Assembly: GCF_014898175.1 (NCBI RefSeq)
Contig: NZ_CP062948.1
Coordinates: 496,001-560,000, forward strand
Reading direction: 5' to 3'
Origin: Bifidobacterium lemurum
GTDB lineage: Bacteria > Actinomycetota > Actinomycetes > Actinomycetales > Bifidobacteriaceae
Length of the DNA stretch: 64,000 nucleotides
Positions 34,440 through 43,963 of this stretch are shown piece after piece (the stretch's first letter is position 1; every line of letters begins with the position of its first letter). The notes under the pieces were generated by a model, which searched no databases, had not been told where the DNA came from, and worked only from the letters and a program-made list of their open reading frames with translations. The translations under genes were made by a program, and so were the position numbers.

Positions 34440-35180
34440 TCAGGATTCGGGAACGGGCTGGCCGGGGCAGGAGTGGAGCACGGTGAGCATGGCGTCCTTC
34501 TCCTTGGAGGTCACGGTGAGCTGGTATTTGGCTTTCACGCCGATTTGGCGGGCCACGTATGAGCAGCGGTAGTCGCCGTTCGTGGGCAGCCAGTAGGCGG
34601 CGGACGCGGAGCCTTTGTCCTGGTTGGCGGTGCCGTCCACCGGCAGCAGGTTGTACGAATCGTTGCCGAAACGATACCGTTCGGCGGTGGTCCAATCGCG
34701 GGCTCCGGACTGCCACGCGTTCGCCAACGCCACCACGTGGTCGATCTGCACCAGCGCGCTCGTGTCCACACCGCGTACGAACTGGATCGTTTCGCCGGTG
34801 TAGGGGTCGTCAAGCGTGCCGGATTGCACTTTGCAACTGCCCGGATATTTATAGACCACGTCGGTCAGGTCGCGCGCCAGCACGTCCTCGCGCACGTCGC
34901 AGCCGTTGCCGTCGTCGTCGGTCTCACGGAATCCGAACAGGTCGCGGTCGTAGCCGGACGAGTCGGGTTGGTCGTCCACAACGAGTGTGGCGAGCGTGTC
35001 GGCGGCGTCTCCGGTGGCCGTGTATCCGCCGGTGATTTTGGACACGGTGGGGCTGAACATCGGCAGTCCCAGGCCGATGCCGACGCCCACCATCGCGGCG
35101 ATCACCAGCAGGATCAGCACGCGCTCCAAAGGGTTCGACGCGTTGAATCGTCGCTTCCTGAAATGCGTTCTACGCGCCAT
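34440..35180 (-). CDS. membrane-anchored or secreted HNH (DUF1524) nuclease
   Basis: About 246 aa. A basic N-terminus and one hydrophobic helix (LERVLILLVIAAMVGVGIG) act as a signal or anchor. The C-terminal half is the DUF1524/GmrSD-type HNH nuclease: VQIDHVVALANAWQSGARDW, with the catalytic His, then NDSYNLLPVDGTANQDKG and YRCSYVARQIGVKAKY. It would be exposed outside the cell, perhaps taking up or degrading DNA. The start at 35180 has GGAGG upstream; ATG at 35183 is adjacent. It follows the reductase gene by 35 bp. Confidence 0.87.
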   Translation of the reverse strand: MARRTHFRKRRFNASNPLERVLILLVIAAMVGVGIGLGLPMFSPTVSKITGGYTATGDAADTLATLVVDDQPDSSGYDRDLFGFRETDDDGNGCDVREDVLARDLTDVVYKYPGSCKVQSGTLDDPYTGETIQFVRGVDTSALVQIDHVVALANAWQSGARDWTTAERYRFGNDSYNLLPVDGTANQDKGSASAAYWLPTNGDYRCSYVARQIGVKAKYQLTVTSKEKDAMLTVLHSCPGQPVPES

Positions 35181-35215
35181 CATGCCTCCACGCCCACCGC
35201 ATGGCGTATCCGCCG

Positions 35216-36091
35216 TCACGCATAGGTGAAGGTGAGCGGGTCATGGCCGGCGCGGGTGGGTCCGTCGAGCGCGTCGATCGCGGCATGCTCGTCGGCGGTG
35301 AGCGCGAAGGAGAACAGGTCGAGGTTCTCGCGCTGGCGTTCGGCGTGCACGGACTTGGGGATGATAATCGTGCCGTTCTCCACATGCCAGCGCAGAATCA
35401 CCTGCGCCGGGGAGACGCCGTGCGCTTCGGCGATGCGCTCGATCGCGCCGTCGCCGGCCGCCAGATCCGCGCCGCGCGCCATCGGGGAATACGCCTCCAC
35501 CGCGATGCCATGCTCTTTGCAGAAGGCGGCCACGTCGCGCTGCTGCCATGTGGGGTGCAGTTCGATCTGGTTCACGGCGGGCCATTCGCCGGTCTCATCG
35601 TGCAGACGCTCAAGATGTTCGGGCAGGAAGTTGCATACGCCGAGCGTGCGCACGCGGCCTTCCTCACGCAGGCGCGCGAAGGCCTTCCACGTTTCGCCGC
35701 TGCGCCAGTCGAAGGGGGTGGGCCAATGCAGCATGTACATGTCCACGTAGTCGAGCCGCAGCAGGCTCAGGGAGTCGTCGAAGGCTTTAAGAGCCGAATC
35801 GTAGCCCTGCTGCGAGTCGCGCAGTTTGGTGGTGACCCATAGGCTCCGGCGGGCTTCGCCGGCGTTGTAGCCGGTGGCGGCGAGCGCGCGGCCCACGCCG
35901 GCTTCGTTGTTGTATCCGGCGGCGCCGTCGATATGCCGGTAGCCGGCTTCCAGCGCGGTTTCGATCACGGGCGCCACGCCTTCGTCGTCGATGCGCAGCA
36001 CGCCGAGGCCGATCTGCGGGATCCGGTTGCCGTCGGAGAGCGCGATGGACGGGATGGCGGGGGTGGTCGCTGCGGTCTGGTCGTCGGTCAT
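35216..36091 (-). CDS. aldo/keto reductase (2,5-diketo-D-gluconate reductase type)
   Basis: A 291-aa AKR, the usual size. GYRHIDGAAGYNNEAGVG holds the catalytic Asp and Tyr, TKLRDSQQGYDSAL the Lys, and YMLHWPTPFDW the His. NQIELHPTWQQ and IIPKSVHAERQRENLDLFSF bind NADPH. It would reduce small carbonyl compounds in the cytoplasm; the true substrate is unknown. It lies just upstream of the HNH nuclease gene and diverges from the sugar porter gene. Confidence 0.93.
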   Translation of the reverse strand: MTDDQTAATTPAIPSIALSDGNRIPQIGLGVLRIDDEGVAPVIETALEAGYRHIDGAAGYNNEAGVGRALAATGYNAGEARRSLWVTTKLRDSQQGYDSALKAFDDSLSLLRLDYVDMYMLHWPTPFDWRSGETWKAFARLREEGRVRTLGVCNFLPEHLERLHDETGEWPAVNQIELHPTWQQRDVAAFCKEHGIAVEAYSPMARGADLAAGDGAIERIAEAHGVSPAQVILRWHVENGTIIIPKSVHAERQRENLDLFSFALTADEHAAIDALDGPTRAGHDPLTFTYA

Positions 36092-36306
36092 GGTTCCTCC
36101 TTCGATGCTGTGTTCAGAGTACGTCCCGCACGCGATATACGCGGCTCACATGCGACCGTCGTCCGTCCGCCGTCCGCCCGCCGTCCGGCCGTTTGCCGTC
36201 CGCTTGCCGAAAAATAAGGCAACATACGATAAGACGCCGCGTGACGAACCCGCCCGAAGCGGCTAGGATGGTCATGTTCCCCGTTGAGCGTTTGAGAGGA
36301 AGAGCG

Positions 36307-38268
36307 ATGGCGGGAAGGTTTCAGGCGGTTTCGAAACACAGCAACCCGTTAGGCAATCGCGTGCAGCCGCGTGGCACCGGACGGTACACGTTCGGCCTGG
36401 CGCTCAGCGCCGGTCTGGCGGGCCTTCTTTATGGCTATGACACCGTGTCGATCTCCGGCGCGATCGATTTTCTGCAGCACCGCTACCATCTGTCCACCAT
36501 GCTGCAAGGACTGGTGATCTCGTCGATTATGATCGGCGGCGTGGTCGGCGCGGCGATGGCGGGATTCCTGTCCGACAGGTTCGGCCGCCGCCGCATCCTG
36601 CTGGCCGGCGCGGCCTTCTTCTTCGTGGCGGCGTTGTGGAGCGCGTTCACGTTCTCGCCGTTCGACCTCATCATCGCGCGCATCGTCGGCGGCGTGGGCA
36701 TCGGTCTGGCGACCGCGTTGGCCGTGACCTACATCACGGAGTCGGCCCCCACCAGCATCCGCGGAACATTGGCGTTCTCGTTCCAGCTGTTGGCCATTTG
36801 CGGCATCTTCCTGACGAATGTGATCAACTATTTCATCGCCGAGAACGGCTCCCTGTTTTGGAATGTGGAGTGGGGCTGGCGTTGGATGCTGGGCCTCGGC
36901 GCGGTGCCGGCGGCCGTGTTCTTCATCGCGATGCTGGTCGTGCCGGAATCCCCGCGTTTCCTGATCCAGCAGGGCCGCGAGGATGAGGGTTTCCAGGTGC
37001 TGGAGCATATTCTCGGCACCACGCGCGCCCGCGAGCAGGTGGAGGTCATCCACGAGTCGGTGGTGCGCGAACGCGAGCTCAACGCCTCCTTCCTCGACCT
37101 GTTCCGCCCCGGCCTGCGCAAGGCGTTGGGAATCGGCATCTTCCTGGCGATCGGCAACCAGCTCGTCGGCATGAACGCGATCTCCTACTACGGTCCGACG
37201 ATGTTCAAACATCTGGGCTTCGGCGACAACACCGAGTTTTTGGCGGCCTCCTGCGTGGGCGGCGTGGAGCTGGTGTTCACCGTGATCGGCATGTATCTGA
37301 TCGACGCGGTGGGGCGCAAACGCCTGATGGCGATCGGTTCGGCATTGATGGCCGTATTCGCGCTGCTGATCAGCTACGCGTATCTGATCGGCGACCAGAC
37401 GCTCACGCTGGTGGCGGTGATGCTGTTCACCGCGTCGTTCGCGTTCTCGATGGGGCCGATTCCGTGGATCATGATTCCCGAATTATTCCCCACATTCCTG
37501 CGTGGACGCGCCACCGGCATCTGCACGGCGTTCCTGCTGGCCACGAATTGGGCCATCGGCCAGTTCACGCCGCTGATGTTCGAACGCTGGGGAGGCAGGG
37601 GCACGTTCTTCCTGTTCGCCATCTGCAACCTGATCTGCCTGATCGGCGTGATCACGTTGGTTCCGGAAACGATGGACCGCATGCTGGAGGATATCGAATA
37701 CGATTGGCAGCCGCGCACGCCCATGGCTTCGGCCCGCATGGCGCTGGCGTCCGCCGGCGCGCAGATCCGTTGGGCGGAGATCACGCTGGCGCGTGTGGAG
37801 AACGAACGCATGCAGGCGATGGGTGTGATCGAGCAGGCCGAACGCGAGCGCGTCCGCGCGCATAAGCAGCTGTTCGAGTTGGAGAATCAGGCGGCCGCGT
37901 TGGCCAACGCCCAGGAGACCGCGCGATTGGCCGAAGAGGAGCGCTGGCACGCCGAACGTGTGGCGCATACGGTGAACGCGTCGATCGTCGAACCGAAACT
38001 GCATCACACGACCCGGCGGTCCGATGACGATTCCTCCACCATGGAGGTGGATGAGAACATGGTGGACGCCGCCACGATTTCGATCGATGTGGAACGTTTG
38101 GCCGAAGCCGAAGCGGCCTTGGAGATCCTCCGCAAGGCCAAGGAGTCGTCCATCTCGCAGGAGGCCGACGAACCGGAGCAGAGCGCGGAGGACCGCGCCC
38201 GCGAAGACCAGGCCATCGACACCGTGCTCGACTTCCTCGACAAGCTCATCGTCAATAAGAAGCAGTAG
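36307..38268 (+). CDS. MFS sugar porter with long coiled-coil tail
   Basis: A 653-aa transporter. The first 440 residues are a 12-helix sugar porter: GYDTVSISGAIDFL, DRFGRRRILL, VVPESPRFLI, DAVGRKRLM, IPELFPTFLRGRATGI and VPETMDRMLEDIE all fit the family. A cytoplasmic tail of about 200 residues follows that is rich in Ala, Glu and Arg and looks like a coiled coil, ending in an acidic stretch (DEPEQSAEDRAREDQ). Sugar porters normally end within 20-50 residues of the last helix. The start at 36307 has GAGAGGAAG upstream. The sugar is not known. Confidence 0.9.
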   Translation: MAGRFQAVSKHSNPLGNRVQPRGTGRYTFGLALSAGLAGLLYGYDTVSISGAIDFLQHRYHLSTMLQGLVISSIMIGGVVGAAMAGFLSDRFGRRRILLAGAAFFFVAALWSAFTFSPFDLIIARIVGGVGIGLATALAVTYITESAPTSIRGTLAFSFQLLAICGIFLTNVINYFIAENGSLFWNVEWGWRWMLGLGAVPAAVFFIAMLVVPESPRFLIQQGREDEGFQVLEHILGTTRAREQVEVIHESVVRERELNASFLDLFRPGLRKALGIGIFLAIGNQLVGMNAISYYGPTMFKHLGFGDNTEFLAASCVGGVELVFTVIGMYLIDAVGRKRLMAIGSALMAVFALLISYAYLIGDQTLTLVAVMLFTASFAFSMGPIPWIMIPELFPTFLRGRATGICTAFLLATNWAIGQFTPLMFERWGGRGTFFLFAICNLICLIGVITLVPETMDRMLEDIEYDWQPRTPMASARMALASAGAQIRWAEITLARVENERMQAMGVIEQAERERVRAHKQLFELENQAAALANAQETARLAEEERWHAERVAHTVNASIVEPKLHHTTRRSDDDSSTMEVDENMVDAATISIDVERLAEAEAALEILRKAKESSISQEADEPEQSAEDRAREDQAIDTVLDFLDKLIVNKKQ

Positions 38269-38335
38269 GGGTTCGCGCCATCCTGAGCGGAGGCACTTTG
38301 CTGCCTTAAGCGGCAAGGCGCAGGCCTCTGCGCCT

Positions 38336-38425
38336 CGTCATCCCGAGCGGAGGGCGTAGCCCGGAGTCGAAGGATCTCTGCCACTAAGAGATGCTTCGAC
38401 TCCGCTACGCTCCGCTCAGCATGAC
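38336..38425. repeat. GTCATCC...GCATGAC hairpin repeat
   Basis: CGTCATCCCGAGCGGAGG and GGAGTCGAAGGATCTC on the left pair with GAGATGCTTCGACTCCGC and GCTCCGCTCAGCATGACG on the right. The family recurs near 51107-51262 and 56348-56580. It lies between the convergent sugar porter and galA genes. Confidence 0.85.
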
Positions 38426-38476
38426 GGGCGTTTGGCAATCCGCTTGGCCCAACAGGTTGGGCCGTTCGACATGACG

Positions 38477-38512
38477 ATGGGGCCGCGGGTTTCGTAGCTC
38501 CCGCAGCCCCAT
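38477..38512. terminator. bidirectional terminator hairpin, sugar porter/galA
   Basis: ATGGGGCCGCGGG (38477-38489) pairs with CCCGCAGCCCCAT (38500-38512) with one mismatch, between convergent genes. Confidence 0.6.
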
Positions 38513-38598
38513 GTCATATCGGACTATCCGAAATCAGGCACGGCTCGTTGTCTAGGTCGCGCACGCCCCGCTGCCGTGCCGTGTCGAACTATTCGAGA

Positions 38599-41500
38599 TC
38601 AGGCACGGCGCCGCACGACGAACGCGACCACGGCACCGACGGCGCACAACATCACCACGGCCGCGAGCGCGGCCACGCCCGCACCGGTGACGGCGACGGA
38701 CGGACCATCCGAACCACCGTCCTGCGAAGGCTCGCCGTCAGAACCCGCACCCGATTCCGACCCGTCACCATCACCAGGGCCGGGAGTCGGATCCGGCTCG
38801 GGTTCGGGCTCAGGGTCCGGAGACGGATCCGGCTCAGGTTCAGGAGCCGGATCGGGGTCTGGGCTCGGCTCGGGGTCGGGATCCGTCGTGGCCTCTTTCA
38901 CGACGACCGTGTAGCTTTCCGTGATGCTGGTGTCGGCCTTGAGCGTCACCGTAACCGTAGCCGCATCCGAGGGCTTGGAGAAGTCGTACGACAGCGTGTA
39001 GTCGTCGGCCGTCAGCTCCACCGTGCCCGCGCCCGCGGCGTACACGCCGGTAACGTCAAGATCGTCGACCGCGATCTCGTCGCCCACCTGATATTCGGTT
39101 TTATGCGGGTCGACCGTGATATTGGCCAGCCGCTCGCCGGACAGGCCCGCGATGGCATCGTCGATCAGCTTCGCAACATCCGCGATGTCCTGTTCGGTGT
39201 AGGTGCTGCCGGCAAGCAGCACCTTGGCTGCCATCACCGCCTGGTCGAGCAGCGACAGGGACTCGCTGGTGTAGGCGTCGCGATCCACGTCTTGGGCGCG
39301 TTTGACGGCTTCGTCCAATGTGGTCGAGTCGGGTTTGGTGTGGCTTTCGGTTTTCTTGACCAGAGAGACCTCATCGATCGAACCCCAATCGCCGGCTCCG
39401 AACGATCCGCCGATGGAGATCTCCACGCTGCCTTCCTCTCCCACGGTGACGGTCGCCGAAGCGGAATGCCAATCGTTCCATGCGGTCAGGCCCAGTGTCG
39501 CCGTGACGGCGGCCTCGTCGGCGTCGCCTTTGCCGGAGAGCGTCAACGGATTGCTTTCGGCGTTGCCTCCGACGTACGCGCCCTCGCTTTTGGCGGTCAG
39601 CGTGTATTCGCCGGGTTCCAAACCGGAGATGGTGCGTGAGGCGGAGAACTCGAAGGCCGAACCGTACCAGAAGCACAACGCACGCTGTCCGTCGGAGGGG
39701 TTCTGCGCTTTGATGGATGCGGCGCCGGAGGTGCCGGTGATGGCCCACGCGCCATCGTTCGCCGAATCCTCGAAACTGCCGTCCGTCACACGGTTCATGG
39801 TTGCGGTGTCGACCACGGTGATGGTGGCGGTGGCCTCATGGCCGGCGGTTGTGGTGCCGGTGATGGCATAGGTCCCGGCGCCCCGGATCCAGTCGAGCGC
39901 ATCGGACTGCCAGGTGACGGATTCGGTTTCATCCACCCCATCCGTATACTCGGCGGTCACCTCGGCGGGAAGCATCGCCTTGATGGCTTCGATGGAGTCC
40001 GTGTCCGCGGCGGAGATCTCCACCGGCGTGATCGAGGAGAACACGTGCTCGGTGGCAGCTCCCGTATGCAGGTAGGAGAAGATGTTCAACGAAGGCAGCG
40101 CCTTGCCGTCGAAATCGAACAGCGCCTGGTTGTCGACGCCCGTACCGCCCCAATACTTGCCGGCGTCGGCCGGATCGTATTCGCCTGCGGCTTCGGTTGC
40201 CCAGCCTGCGCCATAGGCGTTCCACAGCTCCACAAGTTCCGCGTTGCCCTTGCCTCCGGTACCGACCGGCAGCCAAGCGGGCTCCCAGTAGAACACGCCC
40301 AGACCGTCGTTTTCGCCGTCGCCGTCGTTGTCACCGACGTTGTTGACGGCTTCCGCGACGTCATGGATGGCGTCGGCCTGACCTTGCGGGCTGATGTCGT
40401 ATTTCTTCAGCTCCGTGGCCGAAACCTTCTTGGGAACCGTGTTGCTGTCGTCATCACCGTCCTCCAACGTGTAGGCCCACGACGTTTCCACGACCATCAC
40501 GTCCTTCTTATAGGTGGAGGCCACCTGCTTGAGCACGTTGGTCAGATTCTCGGTCGTGCCATGCCAGAACGGATAGTACGAGCTGGCGAACACGTCGTAG
40601 TCCACTTGGTTGTCGTTGAGCCACTTGGCGAAGTTGGCATAGCTGCCCACACGATCCGGATTGGTGAAATGCAGCACCACCTTGGCATCCGGAAGCGTTT
40701 CACGAACGGCGCGGGAGCCCGCGTTGAACACCTTCGACATACCGGCCCATCCCGTGACGCCCGCGATCTTCGCCGTGGTCTCGTTGCCGATCTGCACCAT
40801 GCCGACGTCCACGCCGGCTTCCTTGAACTTGTTCAGGCTTTCCACCGTGTACTCGTACACGGCGTCGGCGGTCTTATCGGCGTCGCCCTCGAAGGATTCC
40901 CAGGCTTTCGGCGCCTGCTGTTTGCTGGGATCCGCCCAGAAGTCGGAGTAGTGGAAATCGACCAGCACTTTCAGCCCGGCTTCGGTGGCGCGCTTGCCCA
41001 TGGTGATGGCGCGGTCCACGTCCACGTTGCCGCCGCCGTAGCCCTGCCCGTCCGCGGTGTAGGGATCGTTCCACACACGCAGACGCACGTAGTTCATGCC
41101 GCCGGCTTTCATCAGCGCGAACAGGTCTCCGGCGTTGCCGTCGGCGTCTTTGAACACGACTCCGCTTTCCTCCAGCGACAGCATCGACGAGATGTCTCCG
41201 CCGCCGATGAAGTCGTCGGAGAGGCCTTCGATTCTTTGTACGTTGATATCCGCCCGCACCGGTTCCGGATCGACCGGATCAGGATCCGGATCCGGATCGA
41301 CGACCGGAGGCTGCCCGTTCTGCCGCACGGCGATCACGTAGGAGCGCTGGGCCAGACGGTTCTCCGAGGTGACGTCCACACGCAATGTTCCCGTGGTCGC
41401 GTCATAGTCGACTTCGGCGGATTGTTGCGGCTGGGAGGTGCGGACCACCACATCGGCGCCCGCGTCGAAGCTCACGTCCTGCGCGAGTTCGACGGTCGCA

Positions 41501-43731
41501 CCACCCTCTTCCGCGGCGGCGTTCATATCCACGGCCGCGCCGGCAACGGTGATCGACTGAAGCGTCGTGCTGGATTCCGAACCGACGTATGCCGCCATAA
41601 TGCGCGTGTATTCGCTTTGGGTGATCGGCAGAATCGAGCCATGCCTCTTCTTCAACGAGCCGAAATCAATATTCGCGCCCTTCGACCAAGCGGCACCGGT
41701 TCCGTCCGATAGATCGGTGGTCACGTACGGCACGTAACCCTGCTTGTTGGCGAAACGGTCGGCCATCACGCCATAGGTCGGCACGCTCTCGCCGTCGCCG
41801 CCGGCCGCCCAATCGCTCTCGTTGTACAGGAACAGCTCGCCGCCTTCCAAGCCAATGGTGGTATTGAGCATCGTCTGCGCGCCGGAACCGGCAGTGTTCT
41901 GATAGTTGTTCAACCAACCGACGAATTCCCATCCGCCTTCCGCATTGAGGTTCTCGGTCGGGCTGTCGCCTTTGGCCACGGCGTACAGGTCCTTGCTGCG
42001 TTCCATGAAAATGGTGCCGGATCCCGTTGCCCGATACCACCAGTCACCCACCTTGAGCACGGAGGAATCCAGCATGGGATTGGTGTAGTCGATCCACTTC
42101 ACCGGCTTGGACGCCGTTTTGAAATCCGTTGTGGTCACGTAATACACGTTCTGGGATCGCGAGGTGATATTGCCTTCGGCGTCTTTAACCACGCCGAATT
42201 CGTCGCCGGGATCGTCGCCGACCGCGAAGAACACCACATACTGTTGGTTCTCCTCATCCCATACGGCTTCCGGTGCCCACGCGTCGCCGCCTGCCTCCGT
42301 CGCTCCGGTGGCGATATTGGTGATGTCGCTGGCCACATCCAGCGTCCACGGCTCGCTCCAGTGCACCAGATCGTCGGATTGCCAGACGATGAGTTGGGTG
42401 CTGGCGTCGTCCACGGTCCCGGACCAATTGCCGTCTCGTTCGTAGATGCTCAGATCGGTGGCCAGTAGGGTGAACGTGCCGTCGTGTCCGCGCAGAATGT
42501 AGGGGTCGCGCACGCCTTGTTCGCCGAGGTCGCTCATCAGCGCGGGATAGCCGTCTTTTTTGGTGTCGGTCCATGAGACGCCGTCCTCGCTGACCGCGAA
42601 GTAGATCTGTTCGTCGGTGGATTTCAACTCGTCGCCGGTGAAATGCGCAAACAGATACGCGCTGGTGGGTTCCTCCTCGCCCTGCGCCTTGACGGTGACG
42701 ATGAACTCCTTATTCGAGGAGACCTCGCCGCTGGCGATGGTGGCGGTCAGCGTCACCGTCACATCGGCATCCTGGCGCGACACCACGGCCTTCGCCACTC
42801 CCCCATCCGTCGTCAGGGACAGCGCTTCGGAGGGCTCGACGCTCCATGTGATGGACGATCCGTTGTTGCCCGTCGAGGGAAGTTCCATATCCTCGTACAG
42901 TGCGTCAGCCACCGTCAACGCCTCTTTGTCGGCGGCGACCTTCTCCTCGTCGCTCAGCTGTGATTCGGCGAACACTTCCACGGCGTCCGCCTGCGCGACC
43001 GCGCGCACCTCATCCGCGCTGAGCGCCCTGTCGTAGATTCGCATATTGCTGACGTCACCGGTGAACAGCTTGTCGTTTTTATACGCGGATTTGGCGATGT
43101 AGTTGCTGGTGTGCGCCTTCAGGTCGGCGATGCCCACCGTGGATTCGACCGAGGCTCCCACCTGCTCACCGTCGACGTAGGCCGTCAGCGTCGAAGCGCC
43201 CTCGCTCTCGCTTGGTTCGATGGTGACGGTCACCTGCTTCCAAACGTCGGCGGTAAGCCCCAGACCGTCCACTGCCTGCTCGTCGCTCCAGTTGGTGGAG
43301 GAGATCACGGCTCTGTCTCCGTTGGCACTGACGAAGAACTGCCCTGTGGAGGCGTCGCCGTCTCCTCCCAGATTCCACAGGAAGTTGTTTCGCGATTTGG
43401 CCGTCGCGTCCGGTTTCGCCATGATGCTCACCGTCGCCGCGGTCTTCCCTTCCAACAAGCCATCCGGCAGTTTGACGTAATTGCCGCCGTCGAAGGATAG
43501 AATGCCGCGCCCCCAGATCGGGGAGCCCTCCACCGTTCCGTCGTTGCCATGGCCACTGATGTCTTTCAGCGACTGTCCTTCGCCATCGGCGAAGTCGTAT
43601 GCGGCGATAAGCCCGTCCGTCGCGACCGCCGTTTCGACAGCCGCATCCTCCGCCATGGCCGGGGCAACACCCAAGCCCAGCGTCGTGACGGCAGCCGTCA
43701 GCGCCGCGAGTAGTCGTCGAGACTGAATCAT
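38599..43731 (-). CDS. galA: cell-surface LamG-GH43-GH53-CBM endogalactanase
   Basis: A 1710-aa exported enzyme with a signal peptide (RRLLAALTAAVTTLGLGVAP). Domains in order: LamG about 35-260, GH43 about 357-710 (VRDPYILRG, WAPEAVWD), GH53 endo-beta-1,4-galactanase about 827-1220 (acid/base in VQIGNETT, nucleophile in VVETSW), Ig-like 1225-1310, CBM61-like 1310-1460, a FIVAR-like helix repeat 1470-1535, an Ig-like domain, a Pro/Asp/Glu-rich wall spacer and a C-terminal membrane helix with RRR. In place of LPXTG it has AVTGAG. It would cut plant galactan outside the cell. The start at 43731 has GGAGAG seven bases upstream. The GH43 specificity is unknown. Confidence 0.93.
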   Translation of the reverse strand: MIQSRRLLAALTAAVTTLGLGVAPAMAEDAAVETAVATDGLIAAYDFADGEGQSLKDISGHGNDGTVEGSPIWGRGILSFDGGNYVKLPDGLLEGKTAATVSIMAKPDATAKSRNNFLWNLGGDGDASTGQFFVSANGDRAVISSTNWSDEQAVDGLGLTADVWKQVTVTIEPSESEGASTLTAYVDGEQVGASVESTVGIADLKAHTSNYIAKSAYKNDKLFTGDVSNMRIYDRALSADEVRAVAQADAVEVFAESQLSDEEKVAADKEALTVADALYEDMELPSTGNNGSSITWSVEPSEALSLTTDGGVAKAVVSRQDADVTVTLTATIASGEVSSNKEFIVTVKAQGEEEPTSAYLFAHFTGDELKSTDEQIYFAVSEDGVSWTDTKKDGYPALMSDLGEQGVRDPYILRGHDGTFTLLATDLSIYERDGNWSGTVDDASTQLIVWQSDDLVHWSEPWTLDVASDITNIATGATEAGGDAWAPEAVWDEENQQYVVFFAVGDDPGDEFGVVKDAEGNITSRSQNVYYVTTTDFKTASKPVKWIDYTNPMLDSSVLKVGDWWYRATGSGTIFMERSKDLYAVAKGDSPTENLNAEGGWEFVGWLNNYQNTAGSGAQTMLNTTIGLEGGELFLYNESDWAAGGDGESVPTYGVMADRFANKQGYVPYVTTDLSDGTGAAWSKGANIDFGSLKKRHGSILPITQSEYTRIMAAYVGSESSTTLQSITVAGAAVDMNAAAEEGGATVELAQDVSFDAGADVVVRTSQPQQSAEVDYDATTGTLRVDVTSENRLAQRSYVIAVRQNGQPPVVDPDPDPDPVDPEPVRADINVQRIEGLSDDFIGGGDISSMLSLEESGVVFKDADGNAGDLFALMKAGGMNYVRLRVWNDPYTADGQGYGGGNVDVDRAITMGKRATEAGLKVLVDFHYSDFWADPSKQQAPKAWESFEGDADKTADAVYEYTVESLNKFKEAGVDVGMVQIGNETTAKIAGVTGWAGMSKVFNAGSRAVRETLPDAKVVLHFTNPDRVGSYANFAKWLNDNQVDYDVFASSYYPFWHGTTENLTNVLKQVASTYKKDVMVVETSWAYTLEDGDDDSNTVPKKVSATELKKYDISPQGQADAIHDVAEAVNNVGDNDGDGENDGLGVFYWEPAWLPVGTGGKGNAELVELWNAYGAGWATEAAGEYDPADAGKYWGGTGVDNQALFDFDGKALPSLNIFSYLHTGAATEHVFSSITPVEISAADTDSIEAIKAMLPAEVTAEYTDGVDETESVTWQSDALDWIRGAGTYAITGTTTAGHEATATITVVDTATMNRVTDGSFEDSANDGAWAITGTSGAASIKAQNPSDGQRALCFWYGSAFEFSASRTISGLEPGEYTLTAKSEGAYVGGNAESNPLTLSGKGDADEAAVTATLGLTAWNDWHSASATVTVGEEGSVEISIGGSFGAGDWGSIDEVSLVKKTESHTKPDSTTLDEAVKRAQDVDRDAYTSESLSLLDQAVMAAKVLLAGSTYTEQDIADVAKLIDDAIAGLSGERLANITVDPHKTEYQVGDEIAVDDLDVTGVYAAGAGTVELTADDYTLSYDFSKPSDAATVTVTLKADTSITESYTVVVKEATTDPDPEPSPDPDPAPEPEPDPSPDPEPEPEPDPTPGPGDGDGSESGAGSDGEPSQDGGSDGPSVAVTGAGVAALAAVVMLCAVGAVVAFVVRRRA

Positions 43732-43850
43732 TATGCTCTCCGAATCATCTGTGATTTGCGATTCTCTGGATTTGGATTCAAGGTGAGTGGACCACCCGCT
43801 CATCCAATCACAGCACCGATCATTGTGCTGAAAAATCCAGTAATTACAGT

Positions 43851-43915
43851 TGGTACACCTGTATACCAACACCGTAAGCATATCACGGAAATTATTTTGG
43901 TGCAACTGTGTACCA
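43851..43915 (-). promoter_or_regulatory. galA promoter with two GalR-type operators
   Basis: Operator 1 is TGGTACACCTGTATACCA (43851-43868) and operator 2 is TGGTGCAACTGTGTACCA (43898-43915). Both match the operators in the galC promoter. On the minus strand TTGCAC, a 17-bp spacer and TATGCT form a promoter between them, so a bound repressor would block it. Confidence 0.75.
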
Positions 43916-43963
43916 CAGTTACGTCAAACAGAGCGGATGCGCCAAACGACAATGAGGCAAACG

